A DNA stretch of 64,000 bases from Gemmatimonas sp. (GTDB lineage: Bacteria > Gemmatimonadota > Gemmatimonadetes > Gemmatimonadales > Gemmatimonadaceae). Below the pieces are notes generated by a model, which was not told where the DNA came from, ran no database searches, and saw only the letters and a program-made list of their open reading frames with translations. Made by a program: the position numbers and the translations under genes. The stretch lies in contig NZ_JAPZSK010000001.1 of NCBI RefSeq assembly GCF_027531815.1, forward strand, positions 186,001-250,000, given 5' to 3'. Shown one piece after another: positions 25,267-33,569 of this stretch. Within the stretch, counting starts at the first letter, position 1. Every line of letters begins with the position of its first letter.

Positions 25267-27933
25267 TCAGATCGGCGCGTCGAAGTAGAGGTCCAGACGC
25301 CAGCCCTTGTTGGGGTAGAGCCCCCGCGCGATGTCGAAGCGCATGAGACCATCGAGCAGGCCGAAGCCAATACCCGCCCCCCGCTGCGGCTGGACCTGCC
25401 CGAACGTCCTCCGACTGCCGGCCCATCCCACGTCGAAGAAGGCGACTGGCCGGAATGCGCCACCCCGGGTGCCCAATTCAGCCCGGCTGAACCAGAAGGC
25501 ATCCCCGGTTTGCGTTCCCGGCAGCTGCCCGCGCACCGTGCGCAGTCCGCCCACGGCGTACCCGCGCTGGAAGGGCACCCGCCCCATGGAACTGCCGATC
25601 GCCCCGGTGAGGGCCGCAGCCGCGCGACCGAACAGCGGACGGGAGATGGTGCTCTCGAACGACCCGCGCGCGTATTCGAAGGTCCCCGTTGCGGCCTCGG
25701 CGCGCGTGATGCCGACGAGCCGCACGCCGCCCGGCCGGTCGAGGAACGCCCGCGACCAGGTGGCGCTCACGCCGGCGAAATCTCCCGGCTCCGCCTGCAG
25801 AAAGCTGGCGAAACGCCGCCCATTCAAGGCACGGGCGAACGAGAAGGTGTTCACCACCGAGCTGTCGCCCGCCGTCCACTGCCGCTCCACGAACAGGCGG
25901 TATTCGAGCGCCCCGCGCCGCTGCTCGCGCCGCTCACCCAGTTCGACGCCGTAGTTGCGATAGTAGAAGCCTTCGTCACGCCCGTAGAGCAGAGCCGGCA
26001 GCGACGTCCCGAAGGTGAGGGCACCGGCCCACTCGGGGTTGATCGCCGACAAGCGGTGATAGACCCCGGCGGTGATCGTGCGCGCGCCATTGGTGCGACT
26101 GAGCGCGAACTCGCCGTTGGCATGCAGGTCGGCGTGCCCGATGCGCCCCACGCCGCGCAAGGTGTAGCCCGCCCCCAGTACCTGCTTCACTTCCACACCA
26201 CCCGACAGCCCTTCGATGCGGTTGTAGCGGAACAGGTCACTGCCCGTACGAATGGTGGGGAGCTGCGGCACCCACGGCACCTGCAACCCCATGCTCAGCG
26301 CGTTCGCCAGCTGTTCCGCGCTGCGGAGGTCGAAGAGCTCTTCGTCGCTGGCCGTTGCCGTCGGGAGCGCTGGGGACTTGGCCAACCGGTCCATGTCGCA
26401 CGGCATGTCGTAGGCCATGCGCAGCGAACGGTCGAAGCGCTCCTCGACTCGCACCCATGTGCTGTCGGTGCGACATTGCGTGACCTTCCTGCGGCCGTAT
26501 TTGCGCCGCTCGACCGAGTCGCGCGCGGCCGAGTCGGAGGGCGGGCGACGTCGTCCGCCGCCGGCCACGATGGAGACCTCCGCCTCGTTATCGAGATCGA
26601 CCTCGGTGGAGTCGTCGCCCGGGCCGACATCGAAGCGGTTGCGCGCCGGCGGCAGCGGCGCGAGCGTGAAGTCGCCGTCCACGTCCTCGTACGTGAACTT
26701 CTCGTCGAGCCGGAAGGGGATGCGCATGAACATCACCTCCGCACTGGCCGTGGCGCTGTGCGCGCGCGGCAGCCAGAACTTCCCCTTGTAGAGGGCGTAC
26801 TCCACGGTGATGGCATCGAGCTTGGCGCGCATGGGGCGCAAGGTGGCGCTCACCCAGCCTGGCACCTCGTCCTCGTCGCCGGCCGCATCCGACGAGGCCG
26901 CCGACGCCTCCACCTGTACCGCCCCGCCGAAGAGGGAGGTGCCCCGGGTCGCTTGGACGCGTTGCAGGCTATCCTTCACGTAGAGCTCGCGCGGCAGGCG
27001 GGCCCGGAGCACCGAATCGCGAACCGGCGCGAGCGTGGCATTCTCGACGCGATCGCGCTTCAGCTCATCGCTGGTGATGCCCCAGATGTCGAGGTCGGTG
27101 GCCAGTCGATAGGCCGCACGCACGAGCTGGCCGCCGTCGCGGTCGAACCAGAACGAGCCCACAAACGTACGCCAGTCGGGTTTGCGGGCCGTGATGCGCA
27201 GCTCCCGCAGCCGGATCACCCGGCCGTCCGGAAGCGTGATGTCGGCCGAATCACCGACGTCGTACCGATAGAATCGCTCGGCGCCGCGGGCGAGCGGATG
27301 GATGATGTTGCGGTCGTCCACCTCGGTTTTCACCCGCCCGAAATCGGACGACGGGAACCACAGCTGCTCCCGCCCCGGAAAGTAGGGAATGGACACGGCC
27401 GACACGAAATCCCCCGTCACGTCGTCTGCCATGGGGACGGTCATGCGAGATCCCAGGGGTCGCACCCGCACGCCCACCTCGCGGCGCCAGGAGATCTCGG
27501 CCACGTTGTCGCCGCGGAAGAGCAGCTTCTCGAGCCCGAGGCGGCGCGCGCCAAGATGGACCGACATACGCTGGGTGGTGGTGGCGCGATACGAGCGCAG
27601 CGCGCTGTCCTGCCGCTCCCGGGCTTCGCGGGCGCGTTCGAACACGGCGCGGGCCTCGGGGCTGCCGAAGGCCGACGTGGCGGCCTCCGCCGCGAGCTGC
27701 GCCCGTGCGGCGCTGTCCCCCCCGAGACGACGCCGGTTGATCGCGCGGGCTTCGCGCACCGCCTCCTGCACGGCTCGTCGCTGCTCGGCCGTGAGCGTAT
27801 CGCCGCGCGCCCGGGCCGAGTCATTAGCGGCTCCGGGACGCCCGGCGGGCGTGGTGCGCGATGCCTGCGCCGACACGCCCACCGGGGCGAAGGCGAGGGC
27901 CGCAGACAGACCGAAAAAGGACAGACGTCGCAT
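25267..27933 (-). CDS. Large outer-membrane protein, DUF5686/Omp85-like barrel
   Basis: An 888-residue protein with signal peptide (residues 1-23, ending GVSAQ). The N-terminal half is a soluble domain with an Arg/Ala/Glu-rich helical stretch and beta-rich repeats. The last ~300 residues look like a transmembrane barrel of the surface-antigen/Omp85 kind: FQRGYAVGGLRTVRGQLPG near the end resembles the conserved VRGY loop, and the chain ends in aromatic-alternating RLDLYFDAPI. DUF5686 proteins of Bacteroidota have the same layout. The function is unknown. An Asp/Glu-rich insertion and basic RRRPPSDS stretch sit mid-protein. It heads a two-gene unit with the HEAT-repeat protein. Confidence 0.72.
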   Translation of the reverse strand: MRRLSFFGLSAALAFAPVGVSAQASRTTPAGRPGAANDSARARGDTLTAEQRRAVQEAVREARAINRRRLGGDSAARAQLAAEAATSAFGSPEARAVFERAREARERQDSALRSYRATTTQRMSVHLGARRLGLEKLLFRGDNVAEISWRREVGVRVRPLGSRMTVPMADDVTGDFVSAVSIPYFPGREQLWFPSSDFGRVKTEVDDRNIIHPLARGAERFYRYDVGDSADITLPDGRVIRLRELRITARKPDWRTFVGSFWFDRDGGQLVRAAYRLATDLDIWGITSDELKRDRVENATLAPVRDSVLRARLPRELYVKDSLQRVQATRGTSLFGGAVQVEASAASSDAAGDEDEVPGWVSATLRPMRAKLDAITVEYALYKGKFWLPRAHSATASAEVMFMRIPFRLDEKFTYEDVDGDFTLAPLPPARNRFDVGPGDDSTEVDLDNEAEVSIVAGGGRRRPPSDSAARDSVERRKYGRRKVTQCRTDSTWVRVEERFDRSLRMAYDMPCDMDRLAKSPALPTATASDEELFDLRSAEQLANALSMGLQVPWVPQLPTIRTGSDLFRYNRIEGLSGGVEVKQVLGAGYTLRGVGRIGHADLHANGEFALSRTNGARTITAGVYHRLSAINPEWAGALTFGTSLPALLYGRDEGFYYRNYGVELGERREQRRGALEYRLFVERQWTAGDSSVVNTFSFARALNGRRFASFLQAEPGDFAGVSATWSRAFLDRPGGVRLVGITRAEAATGTFEYARGSFESTISRPLFGRAAAALTGAIGSSMGRVPFQRGYAVGGLRTVRGQLPGTQTGDAFWFSRAELGTRGGAFRPVAFFDVGWAGSRRTFGQVQPQRGAGIGFGLLDGLMRFDIARGLYPNKGWRLDLYFDAPI

Positions 27934-28020
27934 GGCGTAATGGGAGACCGGATTCGTTCAGGACGCCGCCGGAGTCCCGGCGCGCCCACCGTGCGGCCGT
28001 ACGGACGGACGGCGCGAGCG

Positions 28021-28037
28021 GTTTCCGGCGCGGAAAC
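28021..28037. promoter_or_regulatory. Palindrome upstream of the M20 hydrolase pair
   Basis: GTTTCCG and CGGAAAC form a 7-bp perfect inverted repeat around GCG, followed two bases later by TAACTT (28039-28044), a possible -10 box. It may be an operator for the two-gene unit. No regulator gene is adjacent. Confidence 0.3.
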
Positions 28038-28092
28038 GTAACTTCGGACAGTTGGACCCCGGCCAGCCGTCTTTCGTTTCAGGAGATCATCC

Positions 28093-29793
28093 GTGCGCTT
28101 CCTCCCCTCGCTGCTCCGCCCCTCTCGCCCCCTGCCGGTGCTGCGTCTCCTCACCGGACTCGCCGCCGCGACGACCGTTGCCGGCGCGCAGCAGCCGGCG
28201 GCCTCGCCGCCCGCCGCGGCCGTCGCACAGGTGACGGCCGCCGACCCGCGGCTCGCCAAGCTCAAGGAGGAAGCGCTGCAGATGGTGCAGGGGCGCGCCA
28301 AGCAGGTGCAGGAAATCGTGGACATGCTCTTCTCCTTTCAGGAACTCGGGTTCCAGGAATGGGAGTCGCAGAAGTACCTGACCACGCTGCTCGAGAAGGA
28401 AGGCTTCAAGATCGAGAAGGGGGTCGCCGGCATTCCCACGGCGTGGACCGCCAAATGGAGCTACGGCACCGGCAAGCCCGAGATTTCGCTGGGCTCCGAC
28501 GTGGACGGCATCCCCCAGGCCAGCAACAAGCCCGGGGTGGGCTACAAGGACCCCATGGTCGTGCAGGGCCCCGGCCACGGTGAAGGGCACAACGCGGGGC
28601 AGGCGCTCAATGTCGTGGCCGCGATCGTGGTGAAGCAGCTCATGCAGCGTGACAAGATCAACGGCACCCTGCTGCTCTGGCCGGGCATTGCCGAGGAGCA
28701 GATGGCGGGCAAGGCGTTCCTCGTGCGCGCCGGCATCTTCAAGAACACCGACGTCACGCTGTTCACGCATGTCAGCAACGACCTCGGCGTGCAGTGGGGC
28801 GCGAGCGGATCGAGCGCCCTCATCTCGGCCGAGTTCCGCTTCAAGGGGTCCAGTGCGCATGCGGCCGGCGCGCCCTGGCGCGGCCAGTCGGCGCTCGACG
28901 CCGTGATGCTCATGGCGCAGGGGTGGGAGTACCGGCGCGAACATCTGCGCCTGCAGCAGCGCTCACACTACGTGATCAAGGATGGCGGTGACCAGCCCAA
29001 CGTGGTGCCCAGCACCGCCAGCATCTGGTTCTACTTCCGCGAGCAGGATTACCCGCGCACGATGGAGCTGTTCGACACCGGCAAGCGCATCGCGCAGGGC
29101 GCCGCGATGATGACCGACACCAAGCTCGATACGGTCATGATCCTTGGGTCCGGCTGGTCGGCGCACTTCAGCAAGCCGGTTGCCGAGGCCATGCATCAGA
29201 ACATCCAGACGGTGGGGATGCCGGTGTGGGACGACAAGGACCAGACGCTGGCCAAGGGGATCCAGCGTGAATTGGGCCAGCCGGACTTCGGCCTGTCGAG
29301 CGAAGTGAACAAGCAGCTGCGAGGCTCGGAGACGCCGCAGAACTGGATGGGTGGTGGCTCCGACGACATCGGCGACATTGCCTGGAACGTGCCCACGGTC
29401 ACGCTGCGCTTCCCGTCCAACATTCCGTCGCTGCCGGGGCACAACTGGGCGAATGCCATCTCCATGGCCACGCCCATTGCGCACAAGGGGGCGCTGGCTG
29501 GTGCCAAGGTGCAGGCGCTCACGCTGCTCGACATCCTGCTCACGCCCACGGTGGTGACGGACGCGTGGGACTACTTCAAGAACGTGCAGACCAAGACGGT
29601 GAAGTACCAACCGTTCATTCGCCCGTCGGACCAGCCGCCCATCTGGCTCAACGCCGACATCATGGCGAAGTACAAGCCGCAGCTGCAGAAGTTCTACTAC
29701 GATCCCTCCAAGTACAAGACGTATCTCGAGCAGTTGGGGATCGAGTATCCCACGGTGCGCCCTATCGAAGCGAAGCCCAAGGGCAACAACTGA
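28093..29793 (+). CDS. Exported M20 amidohydrolase, aminobenzoyl-glutamate hydrolase (AbgB)-like
   Basis: A 566-residue metallohydrolase with an N-terminal signal (ending VAGAQQ). Start GTG at 28093 has AGGAG 7 nt upstream. Family landmarks: LGSDVDGIPQAS, GPGHGEGHNAGQALN, WPGIAEEQMAGKA, HVSNDLG and the lid/dimer region SSAHAAGAPWRG. Closest named relatives are AbgB-type enzymes that split N-acyl glutamates, and the extra C-terminal ~60 residues are common in exported homologues. Its stop overlaps the start of a second M20 gene (TGATG), so the two are coupled. Substrate not determinable. Confidence 0.85.
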   Translation: MRFLPSLLRPSRPLPVLRLLTGLAAATTVAGAQQPAASPPAAAVAQVTAADPRLAKLKEEALQMVQGRAKQVQEIVDMLFSFQELGFQEWESQKYLTTLLEKEGFKIEKGVAGIPTAWTAKWSYGTGKPEISLGSDVDGIPQASNKPGVGYKDPMVVQGPGHGEGHNAGQALNVVAAIVVKQLMQRDKINGTLLLWPGIAEEQMAGKAFLVRAGIFKNTDVTLFTHVSNDLGVQWGASGSSALISAEFRFKGSSAHAAGAPWRGQSALDAVMLMAQGWEYRREHLRLQQRSHYVIKDGGDQPNVVPSTASIWFYFREQDYPRTMELFDTGKRIAQGAAMMTDTKLDTVMILGSGWSAHFSKPVAEAMHQNIQTVGMPVWDDKDQTLAKGIQRELGQPDFGLSSEVNKQLRGSETPQNWMGGGSDDIGDIAWNVPTVTLRFPSNIPSLPGHNWANAISMATPIAHKGALAGAKVQALTLLDILLTPTVVTDAWDYFKNVQTKTVKYQPFIRPSDQPPIWLNADIMAKYKPQLQKFYYDPSKYKTYLEQLGIEYPTVRPIEAKPKGNN

Positions 29794-31133
29794 TGCGCCG
29801 GGTCACGCTGCCCGCCACCGCCGCCGCCACGGTCGCCCTGCTGCTGTCGCTCCCGCCGCGGTCCGCGGCGGCGCAGCAGCCCCCGTTCAGCGCGGCCCTG
29901 CAGGCGGAGATCGATCGCCGCACCACCGCCATTGCCGAGAAGGTCACGGCGTGGCGGCACGACATTCACCAGCACCCCGAGCTCGGGTATCAGGAGAAGC
30001 GCACGGCGGCGCTGGTGGCCGCGCACCTCAAGTCGCTGGGCATGGAGGTGCAGGAGAACGTGGGCGGGATTCCCGGCGTCGTGGGCATCCTCAAGGGTGG
30101 CAAGCCTGGCCCCACGGTGGCGCTGCGCGCCGACATGGATGCGCTGCCGGTCACCGAACAGGTTGACGTGCCGTACAAGAGCATGGTGCGCACGGTGTAC
30201 AACGGCGTCGAGACGGGCGTCATGCATGCCTGCGGCCACGACATGCACACGGCCATGCTCATGGGGACAGCGGAAGTCCTCGCGGGCCTCCGGGCGCAAC
30301 TGCCGGGGACCGTGAAGTTCCTCTTCCAGCCCGCCGAGGAGGTCCCGCCGCGTGGTGGCGCCCAGCCCATGATCGAGGCCGGTGTCATGAACGGCGTCGA
30401 TGGCGTCTTCGGGCTGCACGTGGGGCCGGGACCGTTGGGAGCCATGAGCTTCCGCAGCGGGTCGATCAGCGCCGCCTCCGATAGCTGGAAGATCATCGTG
30501 CGCGGCAAGCAGGGACATGGCGCGTTCCCCTCCACCACCGTTGATCCGATCGTGGTGAGCGCCGAGATCGTGTCGGCGCTGCAAACCATTGTGTCGCGTT
30601 CGCTCGACCTCACCGCCGGTCCCGCGGTCGTGACCGTGGGGGCCATTCATGGTGGCCTGCGCGAGAACATCATCCCCGATTCCGTGTGGATGATCGGCAC
30701 CATCCGCACCTTCGACCCCAAGGCCCGGGAGCTGGTGGGGCAGCGCATGAAGCAGCTGGCGCAGAACATCGCCGCCGCGCACGGCGCCACCGCGCAGGTC
30801 GATGTGGTGCTGGGGTACGGTAGCACGATCAACAACACCGCCATGGTGTCGCGGTTTTCGCAGACCCTCAAGCGCGTGGGCACCGCGGCCGGTGTCTTCG
30901 AGAACAAGTCGGGAAGCATGGCCGGCGAGGACTTCTCACGGTTCGCCGAGAAGGCGCCCGGGTTCTTCTTCAACCTGTCGGTTACCCCGCCATCGGTGGA
31001 CCTGTTCGGGGTGGCGAGCAACCATTCCCCGCTCTTCCAGGGCGACGACAAGGCGCTGCCCGTTGGCGTGCGCGCCATGAGCACGCTGGCGGTGGAGTTT
31101 CTGGTGACGGGGGGAGTACCCCGCATCCCCTGA
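29793..31133 (+). CDS. Exported M20 amidohydrolase (hippurate / IAA-amino acid hydrolase type)
   Basis: A 446-residue enzyme with a signal peptide (residues 1-27, ending SAAAQQ). Motifs of the aminoacylase/hippuricase group: HDIHQHPELGYQE, LRADMDALPV, HACGHDMHTAMLMG (metal ligands), FQPAEEVPPRGGA with the catalytic Glu pair, QGHGAFPSTTVDPIV in the dimerisation domain and GEDFSRF near the end. ATG at 29793 overlaps the upstream TGA. With the preceding AbgB-like enzyme it forms a two-gene unit probably devoted to periplasmic hydrolysis of N-acyl or N-aroyl amino acids. Confidence 0.87.
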   Translation: MRRVTLPATAAATVALLLSLPPRSAAAQQPPFSAALQAEIDRRTTAIAEKVTAWRHDIHQHPELGYQEKRTAALVAAHLKSLGMEVQENVGGIPGVVGILKGGKPGPTVALRADMDALPVTEQVDVPYKSMVRTVYNGVETGVMHACGHDMHTAMLMGTAEVLAGLRAQLPGTVKFLFQPAEEVPPRGGAQPMIEAGVMNGVDGVFGLHVGPGPLGAMSFRSGSISAASDSWKIIVRGKQGHGAFPSTTVDPIVVSAEIVSALQTIVSRSLDLTAGPAVVTVGAIHGGLRENIIPDSVWMIGTIRTFDPKARELVGQRMKQLAQNIAAAHGATAQVDVVLGYGSTINNTAMVSRFSQTLKRVGTAAGVFENKSGSMAGEDFSRFAEKAPGFFFNLSVTPPSVDLFGVASNHSPLFQGDDKALPVGVRAMSTLAVEFLVTGGVPRIP

Positions 31134-31158
31134 CCAAGGGCTCGGCTGTCGGATGCGT

Positions 31159-31361
31159 TCGGATGTCGGAGGGGTCGGAGGTCGGACCGATGCCCGAAGT
31201 CGGAAGTGGGACGGTTGTCCGAAATCGGCAGTCGGAGGTGTTTGGGCTACCTACGCCCGCGAGTCATCGTTGGGGCCTTGGCGGTAGCCCATCCCACCTC
31301 GCACCTCCGACCGCAGTCCCGACGCCGATTTCCGGCATCCATCCGACCTCCGACATCCGAT
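31159..31361. repeat. GTCGGA-word inverted repeat (element C)
   Basis: Left side carries TCGGATGTCGGA, GAGGTCGGA, GATGCCCGAAGTCGG and AGTCGGAGGTG; the right side holds the inverse of each in mirrored order, with gaps, down to an inner GGGCTACC/GGTAGCCC stem. It occupies nearly the whole 258-bp gap between the M20 and decarboxylase genes. Confidence 0.65.
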
Positions 31362-31380
31362 GAATCCGGGTTGTTCCCGC

Positions 31381-31386
31381 TAAGTT
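31381..31386 (+). promoter_or_regulatory. -10 box abutting the decarboxylase start codon
   Basis: TAAGTT, 5 nt before ATG 31392 of the PLP decarboxylase, with no Shine-Dalgarno. The box lies just outside the inverted repeat at 31159-31361. Confidence 0.35.
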
Positions 31387-31391
31387 GACGC

Positions 31392-32849
31392 ATGTCCACG
31401 CCGCCACTGACCGGGGATCTGTCCCCCGATGAATTTCGCGCGGCGGCGCATGCCGCCGTCGACTGGATCGCCGAGTATCTGGAGCACAGCGGCCAGTATC
31501 CCGTGCGCAGCCGGGTGCGTCCTGGCGACATTCGCGACGCGCTTCCTGCGTCGCCCCCGACACTCGGGGAGCCACTCGATGCCATGCTGCAGGATTTCGT
31601 CAGCACCATCGTGCCGGGCATCACCCACTGGAATCACCCGGCATTCTTCGCCTACTTCGCCAATTCGGCGTCGTATTCCGGCATTCTTGGCGAGTTGCTC
31701 ACGGCAGGGCTCAATGCCAACGGAATGTTGTGGGTCACCAGTCCGGCGGTCACCGAGCTCGAAGCCGTCACGCTCGACTGGCTGCGGCAGCTGATGGGAC
31801 TTGGCGACGGATGGTTCGGCCAGATCACCGATACGGCGAGCATCAGTACGTTTTACGCGCTCGCTGCGGCGCGTGAGCGTGCGGGGCTCGACATCCGCAC
31901 CAAGGGCATGGCGGCGCGCACCGATCTGCCCCGCCTGCGTGTGTATTGCAGCGAACATGCGCACTCGTCCATCGACAAAGCGGTGATTGCCCTTGGACTT
32001 GGCCACGAGAACCTGGTGAAGATTCCGGCCGACGAGCAGTTCCGGCTTCGGCCGGACGCACTCGGGGCCGCGATGGCCGCTGATGTGGCGGCTGGCTGTG
32101 TGCCGCTGGCGGTCGTCCCGTGCGTGGGGACCACCAGCACCACGAGCATCGATCCGGTCGTCGAAGTCGTGCGAATTGCCCGCGAGCACCAGTGCTGGGT
32201 GCACGTGGACGCGGCGTATGGCGGGGTGGCGGCCATTGTCCCTGAGTTGCAGTACCTGATGGACGGCGTCGACGGCGCAGACTCACTCGTCGTCAATCCG
32301 CACAAGTGGCTTTTCACACCCATGGACTGCTCGGTGTTCTACACGCGTGACGCACGCGCGCTCAAGCAGGCGTTCGCGTTGCTTCCCGAGTATCTCGTGA
32401 CCAGCACGTCCACTGGGGCCACGAATCTCATGGATTACGGCATACAGCTTGGTCGGCGCTTCCGGGCGCTCAAGCTCTGGATGGTGTTGCGTGCATTCGG
32501 TCGCGACGGTTTGGCGGAGCGCATTCGCTTCCACTGTGAGCTGGCCCGCGAGTTCGCCGGCATGGTGCACTTCGAGGGCGGGTGGGAGCTGACCGCACCG
32601 GTGACGCTGTCGCTGGTGTGCTTCCGGCGTGTGCCGCCGGGGGCCGATGAAGTGGCAATTGCCGCTCTCAATGCACAGATCATGGAGCGGGTCAACGCGC
32701 GCGGTGCCGTGTACCTCTCGCACACGAAGCTTGGTGAGCAGTACACGTTACGACTGGCCATCGGCAACATCCGCACCGACCGCCAGCACATCGAGCTGGC
32801 GTGGCACGAACTGCGCGCCGCGGCGGCAGCTCTCGAAGCGGGCGCGTAG
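31392..32849 (+). CDS. PLP-dependent group II amino-acid decarboxylase (aromatic type)
   Basis: A 485-residue enzyme of the aromatic-L-amino-acid/tyrosine/tryptophan decarboxylase group. It has the N-terminal pairing region (HWNHPAFFAYFANSASYSGILG), the PLP-facing TDTASISTFYALAAARE, WVHVDAAYGG, and the Schiff-base lysine in VNPHKWLFTPMDCS. The product would be an aromatic monoamine and CO2; substrate choice cannot be read here. ATG at 31392 has TAAGTT 5 nt upstream and no Shine-Dalgarno. The stop lies in a perfect hairpin shared with the convergent DedA gene. Confidence 0.9.
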   Translation: MSTPPLTGDLSPDEFRAAAHAAVDWIAEYLEHSGQYPVRSRVRPGDIRDALPASPPTLGEPLDAMLQDFVSTIVPGITHWNHPAFFAYFANSASYSGILGELLTAGLNANGMLWVTSPAVTELEAVTLDWLRQLMGLGDGWFGQITDTASISTFYALAAARERAGLDIRTKGMAARTDLPRLRVYCSEHAHSSIDKAVIALGLGHENLVKIPADEQFRLRPDALGAAMAADVAAGCVPLAVVPCVGTTSTTSIDPVVEVVRIAREHQCWVHVDAAYGGVAAIVPELQYLMDGVDGADSLVVNPHKWLFTPMDCSVFYTRDARALKQAFALLPEYLVTSTSTGATNLMDYGIQLGRRFRALKLWMVLRAFGRDGLAERIRFHCELAREFAGMVHFEGGWELTAPVTLSLVCFRRVPPGADEVAIAALNAQIMERVNARGAVYLSHTKLGEQYTLRLAIGNIRTDRQHIELAWHELRAAAAALEAGA

Positions 32850-32867
32850 CGCCCCGTGGCGCTACGC
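32844..32867. terminator. Bidirectional hairpin holding both convergent stop codons
   Basis: A perfect 10-bp stem GCGTAGCGCC/GGCGCTACGC with a 4-nt loop. The TAG of the decarboxylase (32847-32849) lies in the left arm and the TAG of the DedA gene (32862-32864) in the right arm. There is no T tract, so termination strength is uncertain. Confidence 0.55.
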
Positions 32868-33515
32868 GTCGTGGCGGGACGCGTCGAGCGCGCGCTGTAC
32901 CATGGCGCGCCGCTCGGCCTTCTTCTCTCGCCGCCGACGCTGCCAGCGCAGGAAGGCAAACACAGCCACCGTCACGATCACGGCGCCGACGATCTCGCCC
33001 ACCTTGCTGAGATGCCCGATGGCCTGCACCGCCGCTTCCCCGGCCACGTAGCCCACGGCGGTGAACACCGCAGTCCAGGCGATGGAGCCCAGCAGTGACA
33101 CCGGGAGATACAGATACAGGGGCATGCGCGCGGCCCCGCACGCCATGGGCAGCACGATGCGCAGCCCAAAGGCGAAGCGCACCAGAAACGACGCGGTGAC
33201 GGGATTGCGGCGTACCACCCGGAGCGCCACGGTACCGGTGGCGCGGGTGCGCGGAAAGCGTCGTCGAATGGCCTCCCACTTGAGGCGCCCCACCGTGTAC
33301 AGCAGGGCCGTGGCAATCCATCCACCCAGGGTGATCGCCACGAGCAGCGGCACGAGGCGCAACTCCTTTTCGTGCACCGCGATGCCACCGAAGATCGGCG
33401 CCAACTCCTCCGTGATAATCGCCGACGCGCCGAGGACGATGTACGTCCACGGCGCATCGGTCAGCATGGAGAGCCAGGAGGCTTCAGCAATGAGGAGGGA
33501 GACCGGCAGGCGCAT
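32862..33515 (-). CDS. DedA family membrane protein (VTT domain)
   Basis: A 217-residue integral membrane protein of the DedA/VTT group, whose members flip lipids such as undecaprenyl phosphate or phosphatidylethanolamine. Seen here: the re-entrant acidic motif EELAPIFGG, the conserved arginine region FLVRFAFGLRIVLPMACGA, four to five hydrophobic segments and a basic C-terminal tail (RWQRRRREKKAERR). Starts at ATG 33515; a TAGATT box ends 8 nt upstream. It stands alone, convergent with the decarboxylase gene. Confidence 0.88.
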   Translation of the reverse strand: MRLPVSLLIAEASWLSMLTDAPWTYIVLGASAIITEELAPIFGGIAVHEKELRLVPLLVAITLGGWIATALLYTVGRLKWEAIRRRFPRTRATGTVALRVVRRNPVTASFLVRFAFGLRIVLPMACGAARMPLYLYLPVSLLGSIAWTAVFTAVGYVAGEAAVQAIGHLSKVGEIVGAVIVTVAVFAFLRWQRRRREKKAERRAMVQRALDASRHDA

Positions 33516-33523
33516 ACGATGCT

Positions 33524-33529
33524 AATCTA
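33524..33529 (-). promoter_or_regulatory. -10 box before the DedA gene
   Basis: TAGATT on the minus strand, 8 nt before ATG 33515, no Shine-Dalgarno. Slightly longer spacing than the other cases. Confidence 0.3.
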
Positions 33530-33569
33530 ACGCGCACCGGTCTGCGCTCGTCACGCCATGGTCTTCGGG

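Noticed and set aside
24988..28041. A 1017-codon plus-strand frame opposite the HEAT-repeat and outer-membrane genes
   Set aside because: It spans two well-supported genes on the other strand and has no recognisable domain.
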